A stretch of DNA of 64,000 bases, taken from an uncultured Flavobacteriaceae bacterium (GTDB lineage: Bacteria > Bacteroidota > Bacteroidia > Flavobacteriales > Flavobacteriaceae). The notes under the pieces are model-generated. The model searched no databases. It was not told where the DNA came from and saw nothing but the letters and a program-made list of their open reading frames with translations. The translations under genes and the position numbers were made by a program. The DNA lies in contig CANMFO010000001.1 of assembly GCA_947497245.1 (NCBI GenBank), forward strand, positions 1,116,001-1,180,000, read 5' to 3'. Shown in pieces: positions 55,731 through 64,000 of the stretch. How positions within the stretch are numbered: position 1 is the stretch's first letter; each line of letters opens with the position of its first letter.

Positions 55731-56867
55731 TTACAACATCCCTTTTGTCGAGGGCAGCACCATTTTTTGGACGTCGCGTTTTACCGCCATTTTGATCGAC
55801 TTGGCAAACGCTTTGAAAATGGCTTCTATTTTATGGTGCTCGTTCACCCCTTCCGCTTTGATATTCAAATTCGCCCTGGCCCCGTCCGTGAACGATTTAA
55901 AAAAGTGGTGGAACATTTCCGTGGGCATCTCCCCTATCTTCTCCCGCTTGAAATCGGTCTCCCAGACCAACCAGTTGCGTCCTCCAAAATCGATTGCTAC
56001 TTGTGCCAGGCAATCATCCATGGGCAGGCAAAAGCCATAGCGCTCGATTCCAAGTTTATCGCCCAGTGCCTTGTGAAAGACCTCCCCAAGGGCAATAGCG
56101 GTGTCTTCTATGGTGTGGTGCTCATCGACTTCCAAATCTCCCTCCACCTTGATATCCAGATCCATCTGTCCATGTCGCGCCAGTTGGTCCAGCATATGAT
56201 CAAAGAACGCGAGTCCGGTGGAAATGCCGCTTTTACCGCTACCGTCCAAATTCAATCTTATTTGAATGTCGGTCTCATTGGTTTTTCTATGGATCTCGGA
56301 CGTTCTATCCCTTAACTTCAAAAACTCGTATATTCTTTCCCAATCATTGTTTTCCAGAGCAATAATAGCATCCAGTTCTTTGCGTTCCACTGTAATCTCT
56401 GTGGTGCCCAGTTGGGTATCGTCGTTGATAAAAATACCTTTCGCCCCCAGGTTTTTGGCCAGCTCCATATCCGTGAGCCTGTCCCCGATGACAAAAGAAT
56501 TTTTTAGATCGTACGCCTCGGAGAAATACTCCGTAAGAAGTCCGGTCCCCGGTTTTCGTGTATCGGCATTTTCGTGTGGGAAGGTACGGTCCAGAAAGAC
56601 CTTATCGAACACCACTCCCTCATTTTCAAAGGATCTTAAAATGAAATCGTGCACGGGCCAAAAGGTTTCCTCCGGGAAAGCTTGGGTGCCCAGCCCATCC
56701 TGATTGGTTATCATTACCAGTTCATAATCGAGTTCCTGGGCAATCTTTCCCAGGAAAGCGAAGGCCTTTGGATAGAACACTATCTTATCGAAAGCGTCGA
56801 TCTGCTCATCGGCCGTTTCCTGTATGATGGTGCCATCACGATCTATAAACAGTACTTTTTTTGCCAT
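55731..56867 (-). CDS. hisB: Bifunctional histidinol-phosphatase / imidazoleglycerol-phosphate dehydratase
   Basis: 378 aa. N-terminal HAD phosphatase (about residues 1-165) has FIDRDGTII with two acidic catalytic residues and ITNQDGLG. The C-terminal dehydratase (about 185-378) has the [12 protein letters not shown] metal motif. Start at ATG before Ala-Lys-Lys; other ATG two codons up. Confidence 0.96.
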   Translation of the reverse strand: MAKKVLFIDRDGTIIQETADEQIDAFDKIVFYPKAFAFLGKIAQELDYELVMITNQDGLGTQAFPEETFWPVHDFILRSFENEGVVFDKVFLDRTFPHENADTRKPGTGLLTEYFSEAYDLKNSFVIGDRLTDMELAKNLGAKGIFINDDTQLGTTEITVERKELDAIIALENNDWERIYEFLKLRDRTSEIHRKTNETDIQIRLNLDGSGKSGISTGLAFFDHMLDQLARHGQMDLDIKVEGDLEVDEHHTIEDTAIALGEVFHKALGDKLGIERYGFCLPMDDCLAQVAIDFGGRNWLVWETDFKREKIGEMPTEMFHHFFKSFTDGARANLNIKAEGVNEHHKIEAIFKAFAKSIKMAVKRDVQKMVLPSTKGML

Positions 56868-56924
56868 GTTCATTGTTTTATATTTCAATCGTCTGCCCTT
56901 CCGCGATTGCCAGGGCAACCGTCT

Positions 56925-57977
56925 TTATCCTATATGCTCCAAGGATTTTAAGACCTTGATCAGTTTGTTGTTCTCTTCCGGCGTTCCGATGGTAAACCGC
57001 AGGGTGTTCCCGCATCGCGGCTGGGTCGTTCTGTTCCGGACCACAATCCCTTTCCCCAATAGCTGATTGTACCTGTCGGTCGCATGATCGACCTTGACCA
57101 GCACAAAATTGGCATCGGTGGGATACACGGCCCCCACAAAATCCACTTCTTCCAGTGCAGCGATCAAGTTGGCCCTTTCCTTCAATATGGCGGACACTTC
57201 CTTTTGCACCCGCCCCTTGTCCGACACCCGTTCCAATGCGCGCTGCTGCGTCAGCTCGTTTATGTTGTAGGGGGGCTTGATCTTGTTCAGAATCGTGATG
57301 ATCTGTGGGGAAGCAAGACAGATTCCCAATCGGATACCGGCCATGCCGTAAGCTTTTGAAAGGGTTTGCGTAACGATAAGGTTTGGAAAATTCGACAACT
57401 CCGTTGCCCAACTGGTCTTTTCCGAAAAATCGATATAGGCCTCATCGATGACAACAAGTCCCTGAAAATTTTTCAACAGTTCCGCAATGCCATCCGCCGA
57501 AAAGCTATTGCCCGTGGGATTATTGGGCGAACAGAGAAACAATATCCTGGTCTGCCCATCGATTGCCTTTAAAATGGCGTCCACATCGGGCTGAAAGTCG
57601 GCGGTCAGCAGCACTTCCCTGTTTGAAATGTTGTTGATTCCCGCCAAAACCTTGTACATTCCATAGGTCGGTGGCAGAGTGACAATGTTATCCCTGTTGG
57701 GTTCGCAAAAAGCACGGAACAGCAGGTCGAGGACTTCATCACTGCCATTGCCCAATAAAATGTTGTCCGTTCCCACACCCTTTTGGTCGGCCAGAATCCC
57801 TTTGAGATTGCGCTGTTGTGGATCCGGATACCGATTGACCCCATTTTCATAGGGGTTTTCGTTGGCATCCAAAAAGACCATTTCCGAACCATCGGAGACG
57901 TATTCGTCGCGGGCGGATGAATAGGGCCTTAGGCCCTTTACATTTTCCCTTGTAATGTTGTCGATATTAAAACTCAT
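56925..57977 (-). CDS. hisC: Histidinol-phosphate aminotransferase
   Basis: 350 aa class I/II aminotransferase. Substrate/cofactor segments FLDANENPYENGVNRYPDP, NNPTGN and DEAYIDFS are present, with the PLP lysine in TLSKAYGMAGIRLG. Transfers the amino group to imidazole acetol phosphate. Confidence 0.96.
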   Translation of the reverse strand: MSFNIDNITRENVKGLRPYSSARDEYVSDGSEMVFLDANENPYENGVNRYPDPQQRNLKGILADQKGVGTDNILLGNGSDEVLDLLFRAFCEPNRDNIVTLPPTYGMYKVLAGINNISNREVLLTADFQPDVDAILKAIDGQTRILFLCSPNNPTGNSFSADGIAELLKNFQGLVVIDEAYIDFSEKTSWATELSNFPNLIVTQTLSKAYGMAGIRLGICLASPQIITILNKIKPPYNINELTQQRALERVSDKGRVQKEVSAILKERANLIAALEEVDFVGAVYPTDANFVLVKVDHATDRYNQLLGKGIVVRNRTTQPRCGNTLRFTIGTPEENNKLIKVLKSLEHIG

Positions 57978-58074
57978 ATTGATCTTTAATTTTCCTTGTC
58001 CCCAAATACCCCCTGGTCATTTTGAGTTGCCGTTTCGGACATGGGTACACCGGCCTAAAGGGGCCGTCCCATCC

Positions 58075-59358
58075 CTATTTTAAACTTTCCAATCTTAGGG
58101 TGACCGCGTTTCTATGTGCCTGCAGGCCCTCCGCTTCTGCCATAAGTTCTATGGCCGCCCCAATCCCCTGAATGCCCTCCTCAGATATTTTCTGAAAGGT
58201 CATACTCTTCTGAAAACTGTCAAGATTTACGCCACTATACTGTTTCGCGTATCCGTTGGTCGGTAAGGTATGATTGGTGCCGGAAGCATAGTCCCCGGCA
58301 CTTTCGGGGGTATAGTTCCCAATGAAAACCGACCCGGCATTCAGGATATTGTCTATATAAAAATCTTCATTTTCAGCACAGACAATATAGTGTTCCGGGC
58401 CATATTCATTTATCAGTGCAACCGCCTCGGGGTCGTCTTCCACATAAATCAATTTACTGTTGTCTATAGCCTTTTGGGCCATGGCCCTTCTTGGCAGATC
58501 GATGATCTGCCGCTCCACCTCTTTTTCAACCGCCGTTATCATTTCTTCCGATGTGGACACCAAAATGACCTGACTGTCGACCCCGTGTTCGGCCTGACTC
58601 AGCAGATCCGAGGCTACAAAGGCCGGGTTGGCGGAATTGTCCGCAACGACCAATAGCTCACTGGGGCCGGCCGGCATATCAATACCGACCCCAAATTTGG
58701 TCGCCAGTTGTTTGGCCACGGTAACATATTGGTTTCCAGGGCCAAAGATCTTGTATACTGCTGGAACGCTCTCGGTCCCAAAGGTCATCCCGGCAATCGC
58801 CTGTATGCCCCCTACTTTAAAAATTTGGGTGACCCCACATAAATCGGCCGTGTATAAAATTTCCGGGGCTATCCGGCCCGACCCATCCGGAGGGGAGCAT
58901 AGGACGATTTCAGAACATCCAGCGATCGAAGCAGGTACGGCCAGCATCAAAATGGTTGAAAAAAGCGGTGCGGTACCCCCGGGAATATACAGTCCCACTT
59001 TTTGAATGGGCCTTTTTTCCTGCCAGCATTTTACCCCGTTCATGGTCTCTACTTCCACCTTTTCCGTAATCTGGGCCCTGTGGAAGGTTTCGATATTGCC
59101 TTTGGCCAATAGGATCGCCTCTTTTAATTCTTTTGAAACCAACGACTTCGCAGCTTTCACCTCACTTTTGCTTACGGCAAAATCGTCCAGTTCGACCCCA
59201 TCGAATTTTTGGGTATACTTTCGCAGTACCTGATCTCCACCCTGCCGTACCTCTTTGAAAATGGTATCGACCGTGCCCTCGATATCCGCAACGGTCTGGG
59301 TAGGGCGTTTTAAGACTTCCTTCCAAGTGCTTCTTTGGGGTCTATATATCTTGTTCAT
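58075..59358 (-). CDS. hisD: Histidinol dehydrogenase
   Basis: 427 aa from the ATG that gives MNKIYRP; the open frame extends 26 codons further into the GNAT gene. Zinc and substrate segments such as MPAGPSELLVVADNSANP, DLLSQAEHGVDSQ and TNHTLPTNGYAKQYSGVN are visible. Does the last two oxidations to histidine with NAD. Confidence 0.97.
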   Translation of the reverse strand: MNKIYRPQRSTWKEVLKRPTQTVADIEGTVDTIFKEVRQGGDQVLRKYTQKFDGVELDDFAVSKSEVKAAKSLVSKELKEAILLAKGNIETFHRAQITEKVEVETMNGVKCWQEKRPIQKVGLYIPGGTAPLFSTILMLAVPASIAGCSEIVLCSPPDGSGRIAPEILYTADLCGVTQIFKVGGIQAIAGMTFGTESVPAVYKIFGPGNQYVTVAKQLATKFGVGIDMPAGPSELLVVADNSANPAFVASDLLSQAEHGVDSQVILVSTSEEMITAVEKEVERQIIDLPRRAMAQKAIDNSKLIYVEDDPEAVALINEYGPEHYIVCAENEDFYIDNILNAGSVFIGNYTPESAGDYASGTNHTLPTNGYAKQYSGVNLDSFQKSMTFQKISEEGIQGIGAAIELMAEAEGLQAHRNAVTLRLESLK

Positions 59359-59362
59359 CCTG

Positions 59363-59785
59363 CTATAGTTTTTTTTGATAGTGGTAGGCCACGAGTTTGT
59401 ATCCTTGGTCCGTCCAAAACCGCTGGCCTGCATCATTATCTATGTAACAGTTCAATTCAGAGGCCACGCACCCAACGGACTTCGCATATTCAAAGATCCA
59501 GTCCATCAACCTTTTTCCTATTCCCCTTCCTTGATACTCGGGCAAAATGTAAACATTGTCGGGCTCAATGTGCTTTCCCACATAATATTTAGTCATGATC
59601 CAAATCCCGGAAATCCCTATCAATTCCGTCTTGTCGTAAACCCCAATGCACTGGTAATCTTGCTGCACCATTTCCCTGAGACGATCTTCCAATACGCCGA
59701 GTGGAACAAGCGGATTCAAACGCGACAATAGGGGAACTATCGAATGCATCCGCTGTTTTTCGATACGTTTGATTTCTAGTTCCAT
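59363..59785 (-). CDS. GNAT N-acetyltransferase embedded in the his operon (hisG-hisD)
   Basis: 140 aa from the ATG 4 nt after the hisG stop; an earlier ATG would overlap hisG. Acetyl-CoA motif YQGRGIGKRLM after YILPEYQ, and a FAxxxGC-like helix later. hisD begins 4 nt after its stop. Substrate unknown. Confidence 0.83.
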   Translation of the reverse strand: MELEIKRIEKQRMHSIVPLLSRLNPLVPLGVLEDRLREMVQQDYQCIGVYDKTELIGISGIWIMTKYYVGKHIEPDNVYILPEYQGRGIGKRLMDWIFEYAKSVGCVASELNCYIDNDAGQRFWTDQGYKLVAYHYQKKL

Positions 59786-59789
59786 CGCC

Positions 59790-60647
59790 TTACAATACCA
59801 TTTTCTCAATAGGGCATACCAGAATCCCTTCCGCGCCCGCTTGCTTTAATTCGTCGATGACCTCCCAAAAGGTATCTTTGTTGATTACCGTATGAACGGA
59901 GCTCCATCCCTCTTCTGCCAGGGGCAATACCGTTGGGCTCCGCATTCCGGGCAACAATTTGATGATATCTACCAATTTGTCGTTCGGGGCGTTCAGCAAG
60001 ACATACTTGGATTGTCTCGCCTTTAGAACCGCCTTTATCCTAAATTGCAGTTTGTGCAGTATTTCCTTTCGCTCTTCCGATATTTTAGGGGAAACGGCCA
60101 GTACGGCCTCACTTCTCAACATCACCTCCACTTCTTTCAGGTTGTTCTTGAACAGGGTGCTTCCGCTCGATACAATATCGCAGATGGCATCGGCCAGTCC
60201 TATATTGGGAGCAATTTCAACGGAGCCATTTATGATATGCAGCTCGGCCTTTACCCCCTTTTCCTTTAAATAGCCCTGTACCGTGTTCGGATAGGAAGTG
60301 GCAATGCGCTTTCCTTCGAAATCCTGAACCGAATTGTATTCCACGGATTTTGGAACGGCAAGCGATACCTTGCATTTGGAAAAGCCCAATTTCTCGGCCA
60401 CCACGATATCCGCTCCCTTTTCGATCAATACGTTTTCGCCTATAATGGCGATATCGACGACCCCATCCCTTAGATATTGGGGAATATCACCGTTGCGCAG
60501 GTAAAACACCTCCAAGGGAAAATTGCGGGATGTCGCCTTTAATTGGTCCTTTCCGTTGTCGATGGAAATCCCACAGTTTTTCAAAATTTGAAGGGAATCC
60601 TGATTGAGCCTTCCCGACTTCTGTATGGCAATTCTAATTTTTGTCAT
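59790..60647 (-). CDS. hisG: ATP phosphoribosyltransferase, long form
   Basis: 285 aa HisG-L with catalytic domain (IRIAIQKSGRL start, VSSGSTLFKNNL phosphate loop) and a C-terminal regulatory ACT-like domain, so no HisZ is needed and feedback by histidine is expected. A GTG four codons earlier is possible. First structural gene of the his operon, behind the attenuator at 60714-60829. Confidence 0.96.
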   Translation of the reverse strand: MTKIRIAIQKSGRLNQDSLQILKNCGISIDNGKDQLKATSRNFPLEVFYLRNGDIPQYLRDGVVDIAIIGENVLIEKGADIVVAEKLGFSKCKVSLAVPKSVEYNSVQDFEGKRIATSYPNTVQGYLKEKGVKAELHIINGSVEIAPNIGLADAICDIVSSGSTLFKNNLKEVEVMLRSEAVLAVSPKISEERKEILHKLQFRIKAVLKARQSKYVLLNAPNDKLVDIIKLLPGMRSPTVLPLAEEGWSSVHTVINKDTFWEVIDELKQAGAEGILVCPIEKMVL

Positions 60648-60713
60648 TTCTGTATTCACTTTTTAAGCTTACCGGCTCCCGCTTTAGCGGAAGGGAATAA
60701 AAACACACGAACT

Positions 60714-60789
60714 AAAAAACCCGCTTGATTTCTCAAACGGGTCGTAAAATTATGTTGTAATACCACAATACATTTTTACCTCGCTTGAG
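60714..60789 (-). promoter_or_regulatory. His operon attenuator: terminator, antiterminator and nested hairpin
   Basis: On the minus strand the terminator stem is CCCGTTTGA (60733-60741), GAAA loop, TCAAGCGGG (60720-60728) with one G-U pair, then six T at 60714-60719. The antiterminator pairs CTCAAGCG (60782-60789, in the last codons of the leader peptide) with CGTTTGAG (60732-60739), destroying the terminator. It encloses a third hairpin at 60742-60779 (GTAAAA/TTTTAC plus ATG/CAT and TTGT/ACAA). The layout is classic His-tRNA-controlled attenuation. Confidence 0.82.
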
Positions 60790-60829
60790 CGCAGTAGTAA
60801 AAATGATGGTGTGTATTTTGGTTCCTCAT
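60776..60829 (-). CDS. His leader peptide, 17 codons
   Basis: ATG at 60829, TAA at 60778-60776. The reading is Met-Arg-Asn-Gln-Asn-Thr-His-His-His-Phe-Tyr-Tyr-Cys-Ala-Gln-Ala-Arg, with three consecutive His codons at 60803-60811. A ribosome stalled there leaves the antiterminator arm (60782-60789) free; one that reaches the stop covers it. Confidence 0.85.
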   Translation of the reverse strand: MRNQNTHHHFYYCAQAR

Positions 60830-60837
60830 TGCAGTCG

Positions 60838-60868
60838 TAAAATTAAAACTAATTTTTGATCAGCCAAA
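60838..60868 (-). promoter_or_regulatory. Candidate his operon promoter
   Basis: On the minus strand TTTG (60865-60868), 19-nt spacer, then TAATTTTA (60838-60845), one base off TAnnTTTG. Transcription would begin a few bases before the leader peptide ATG. A 12-nt sequence here, TAATTTTACGAC, recurs at 60741-60752. Confidence 0.5.
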
Positions 60869-60875
60869 TTTTATT

Positions 60876-61691
60876 TTAATTATTGCCCAGTATCAAAGGA
60901 AGGCCCGCATCGCCACCGCCGACAATAACGATTTTGGCGTTCGGCGATTTAGACAGCTCCAAAGTGGCATCGATACCCTTGTCCTGAAGAATTTTATCCG
61001 TTAAGGACGCGCTTAGGATTTGGTTCGCGTCCGCCTTGCCCTGGGCCTCAATGCGTACTTTTTCCGCTTCTTTTTGGGCCGTTACCAGGCGAAATTCATA
61101 CTCCAAGGATTCTTGTTCCTGCTTTAGCTTGCGTTCAATAGCTTCCTTTATGGTAGGCGGCAAGGTAACGTCCCGAACCAGTACCTCATTCAACTGGATG
61201 TACTGTCCGTCGACAATTTTCTTCGTCTCCTCGTAAATTTCCTGCTGGATCGCATCTCTTTTACTGGAATAAAGCTGTTCAGGGGTATAACGTCCAACGA
61301 CCGAACGTGCGGCAGAACGTATGGTCGGTAATAAAACCCGCTGTACATAGGCTTCCCCTTTTTCTTGGTGCAGCTTTCCAAGAAATTCCCGTTTCGGTTC
61401 GAACCACGCAGAGGCGTCCAATTTGATCTCAAGTCCATTCGACGAAAGAACTTGCATTTTTTCGAACACTTCTTGCTGTCTTACCTCATAAACAAAAACT
61501 TTGTTCCAAGGAGCTACGATGTGGAAACCTTCTCCCAATGGCGGTGCATCCGTAACCACACCTCCACCAAAGGTCTTGTAAAGTACCCCGGATTCCCCAG
61601 AGCCGATGGTGACGGCAGATTTTGAGATTAAAATAACCAAGGCAATCAAAATGAATATGGCCGGTAAGGCCACTTTAGGTAATTTGTCCAT
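60876..61691 (-). CDS. Prohibitin/SPFH-family membrane protein
   Basis: 271 aa. One N-terminal membrane helix (about residues 7-25), the SPFH/band 7 domain (about 30-200) and a coiled coil rich in Glu, Gln, Arg and Lys (about 185-240). The prohibitin subgroup is suggested by GEGFHIVAPWNKVFVYEVRQQ. Such proteins scaffold membrane microdomains and can modulate FtsH-type proteases. Its stop lies next to the his promoter. Confidence 0.88.
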   Translation of the reverse strand: MDKLPKVALPAIFILIALVILISKSAVTIGSGESGVLYKTFGGGVVTDAPPLGEGFHIVAPWNKVFVYEVRQQEVFEKMQVLSSNGLEIKLDASAWFEPKREFLGKLHQEKGEAYVQRVLLPTIRSAARSVVGRYTPEQLYSSKRDAIQQEIYEETKKIVDGQYIQLNEVLVRDVTLPPTIKEAIERKLKQEQESLEYEFRLVTAQKEAEKVRIEAQGKADANQILSASLTDKILQDKGIDATLELSKSPNAKIVIVGGGDAGLPLILGNN

Positions 61692-61703
61692 AGGTGTTCT
61701 GTT

Positions 61704-63725
61704 TTAAATTAGTCCGTTATACTTTCGAAGGAACCACTCCAAAGCCAGGGCGGTAACCATAATTCCCAGAAGGAATCGAAAATCGACCAAAGATACGACA
61801 TTTTGTTCGCTTCTCTGGACGGGACGGAATCGGTCGGAAGCCATTAAATCGCCGACCAGATCGTTCGTCTGCGTTGAAAAATAGCTTTTTCCACCGCTGT
61901 TCCCCGCCAAACGGTCCAACTTTTTGTAGTCGCTCGATAGAAATTGCTCTTCCACATTGAAGTCCAAAATGCTAAATCGGCCCGATTTGGAGAGATTTTC
62001 CTTCGCCACCTTGGCCGTAAAATTGTATTCCCCGGCCGGTAGATCGCTAAGGTCGGCCTCATAGTACCCTCCTTTGAGCAACATGGGAAATTCCCTGGTT
62101 TCCCCATCCTCCACATTTCTTAGTTGCAGATCAATGCTGGCATTGGCATCAAAAACAAAGGCCTTGTCAAAGTAGGTTGCCGTAAGTTTGGCCCCCTGAC
62201 TTCCTTGGTAAACCGCATCGTAATCCACTGCGAACCTACTTTTTACCTTGGTCGTTGACAGGTAGAGGATCAGTTTGCCCATAAAGGCGTCAAAATTGTC
62301 AAAATTGCGGTCGTTGCGATAGCTCTGCATGCGCCATTTCCAAATGTTTTCTCCAAAAAGGACCACTTCCCTTTCCAAATTCGTACCCAAAACCGTAAGC
62401 AGGGGCTGCTTTAGGTCTGCGCCCCGAATCCTTTGGTTCATAAGCACTTCATGTGGCTTCTGAATGAGTATATCGCCCAGATCGTTTTCCAAGGGAGGGA
62501 AATCGTCCACGGAAAAATCGGAGAGGTCAAAAACGGAGAATCCGGCATTCAGGATCGGACTTACTTCTTCTGACTGGTTATAACTGTCTTTGTTGAAACT
62601 GCTTTGTACATTGTTTAAAAAATCCCAGTCCGTCCTAGGGCCGGTAATCGTAAAAAGATTTGCCTCTTTCTGATGGATGTATTGATAAATGTCTTTAAAG
62701 GAGGGAGTTGGCTGGTATAGGATAAAAAGGTCGAAGGCTTCCAGGTCCTTTCTGGCGACATTCGGTTTTTTGATGGATACGGAACGCTGTTCGTTCCTTT
62801 CCATACTTTTTTTAAGCGCCCCGATATCCGGGTGTGGCATCTCCGCTATTATGGCAATGTTCGTTTGTTCATCAACGACCTCCAGGGCGACTTCCCGTCG
62901 GTTGTTGCCCACATTCCGTTCATTGTCCAAGGCTTTGACCGAAACCACGATGTTCTTAAGCCCTACCGTATTTGCGGAAATCAAGGTGTTGACCACCTTG
63001 GTACTGGAGGTACTGGACAGATCGAGGTCCTCTCGATAGATCGGTTTCCCGTTTACCAAAACCGTTGCGACTGTCGATATGTCGGCGTTTCCATTATAAG
63101 CTATATGGGCTTCTATCGGGTACTTGTTTTTCAGAAAAGCATATTTATTCACATTGACCTGGTCTACCCTGATGTCCTCGTATCGGGTGGTATCGCCAAT
63201 TACGATCGGAAAAATAGGGCTGTCCTGGTCCCGGCCGTAAAACTCGTAGTCCTCGCCCAATGTCTGATTGCCATCGGTCACCAAAACAACGGCCCCGTTG
63301 TTTTTGCTGTAAATGGTCCGAAGCGATTTAAGCGCTTTGGCTATATTGGTATTCCTTTCATCAAAGGTGAGGCTGTCCGCGGCATTGAGGTTGCTGCCAA
63401 AACTGTGGTAGCTCAGGTCAAATTTTTCGGATAGCCGATCCGCTTCCCGGAAAACCTGTACCACCGGTTCCAAATCCGTTGCTTCAATTGAGGAAGAGTT
63501 ATCCGTCAGTACCACCAAATGGGACTTCTCCAAACGATATTCGTTCTTGGTGAATTCGGGATTGATCAGCAGCAGAAAAGCCCCGAACCAAGCAACAAAA
63601 CGTAAAAAGGAGAGTAAAATGTCTAGATTCCCCCTCTTTTTAGGTTTGTAGGGGTATTGAAACAGCACCAGGCCCAGGGCAACCATTGCGGCCAAGACTA
63701 TTAAAAGGACGGTTGTCGTATTCAT
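61704..63725 (-). CDS. Large membrane protein with a vWA domain
   Basis: 673 aa. Two N-terminal helices (about residues 5-22 and 36-56) and one near the C-terminus (about 650-668) flank a long extracytoplasmic region. A vWA domain at about 65-205 has the MIDAS motif D-N-S-S-S in VVLTDNSSSIE and TDGNQT. Residues about 290-500 resemble a glutamine-amidotransferase-like fold without a visible catalytic Cys. The family is a common, uncharacterised Bacteroidota protein. Separated from the prohibitin gene by 12 nt, so co-transcribed. Confidence 0.8.
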   Translation of the reverse strand: MNTTTVLLIVLAAMVALGLVLFQYPYKPKKRGNLDILLSFLRFVAWFGAFLLLINPEFTKNEYRLEKSHLVVLTDNSSSIEATDLEPVVQVFREADRLSEKFDLSYHSFGSNLNAADSLTFDERNTNIAKALKSLRTIYSKNNGAVVLVTDGNQTLGEDYEFYGRDQDSPIFPIVIGDTTRYEDIRVDQVNVNKYAFLKNKYPIEAHIAYNGNADISTVATVLVNGKPIYREDLDLSSTSSTKVVNTLISANTVGLKNIVVSVKALDNERNVGNNRREVALEVVDEQTNIAIIAEMPHPDIGALKKSMERNEQRSVSIKKPNVARKDLEAFDLFILYQPTPSFKDIYQYIHQKEANLFTITGPRTDWDFLNNVQSSFNKDSYNQSEEVSPILNAGFSVFDLSDFSVDDFPPLENDLGDILIQKPHEVLMNQRIRGADLKQPLLTVLGTNLEREVVLFGENIWKWRMQSYRNDRNFDNFDAFMGKLILYLSTTKVKSRFAVDYDAVYQGSQGAKLTATYFDKAFVFDANASIDLQLRNVEDGETREFPMLLKGGYYEADLSDLPAGEYNFTAKVAKENLSKSGRFSILDFNVEEQFLSSDYKKLDRLAGNSGGKSYFSTQTNDLVGDLMASDRFRPVQRSEQNVVSLVDFRFLLGIMVTALALEWFLRKYNGLI

Positions 63726-63830
63726 CGGTGTCGAGGGTTTCTAATTCTGGAAGTCGGCTTTGGCCACAAACCAATCTGGAGCTATCGCAGCGGTCATTTC
63801 TGTAAAGAGCCCCTTGCGCTGAACTCCATA

Positions 63831-64000
<170 letters not shown>

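Overview
The window looks like chromosome from a marine-type member of the Flavobacteriaceae (Bacteroidota). Three things point there. The gene families are typical of that group: DUF2911-TPR, DUF4097 and GIN/DUF2807 proteins, a HisIE and bifunctional HisB histidine operon, pxpABC, and lipoproteins with short N-termini. Several genes are preceded by Bacteroidota -33/-7 elements (TTG or TTTG, then TAnnTTTG). Starts mostly lack a strong Shine-Dalgarno sequence. Genus is not determined. No rRNA, tRNA, CRISPR array, insertion sequence or prophage was recognised. The region is dense housekeeping and biosynthetic DNA.

Layout. 0.1-8 kb: a kinase/PLP-enzyme fusion, a DoxX protein, DNA polymerase III delta (holA), a small nuclease-fold protein, a glycosyltransferase, an OmpA lipoprotein, a YciO-type protein, and an NAD(P)-binding protein preceded by a foldable 111-nt leader. 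8-22.9 kb: a GH16 lipoprotein, UvrD/PcrA helicase, a DsrE-like protein, an M20 peptidase, a glutamate-synthase-like FMN protein, a degenerate OmpA paralogue, a patatin and M1 peptidase pair, RecG, and a DUF2911-TPR protein. 23-34.3 kb: branched-chain amino acid synthesis in two convergent operons, leuC-leuD-leuA-leuB (+) and ilvD-ilvB-methyltransferase-ilvN-ilvC (-). 34.6-39.5 kb (-): 5-oxoprolinase pxpABC, two alpha/beta hydrolases and a divergent TruA. 39.5-51.9 kb: small membrane proteins, a tandem spondin/LTD lipoprotein, an OmpR-type two-component system, a MoxR-like ATPase with a vWA partner, and an ECF sigma operon with envelope proteins.

52-60.8 kb (-): one complete histidine operon, hisG-(GNAT)-hisD-hisC-hisB-hisH-(GNAT)-hisA-(DinB)-hisF-hisIE, with three non-his genes embedded. 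Upstream of hisG lies a well-formed transcription attenuator. It has a 17-codon leader peptide with three consecutive His codons, a nested antiterminator, and an intrinsic terminator. 60.9-64 kb (-): a prohibitin-family protein, a large membrane vWA protein, and the 3' end of a fabG-like gene cut by the window edge.

The most interesting non-coding signals are the his attenuator (60714-60868), the three-way-junction-like leader at 7163-7273 whose closing stem ends 2 nt before a start codon, and the short in-frame ORF under a strong promoter ahead of the sigma factor gene (47932-48057). The most interesting protein-level points are the kinase-phospholyase fusion, the embedded genes in the ilv and his operons, the tandem-spondin/LTD lipoprotein, the TruA with an altered catalytic motif, and the leu-operon LeuA that may be a citramalate-type enzyme.
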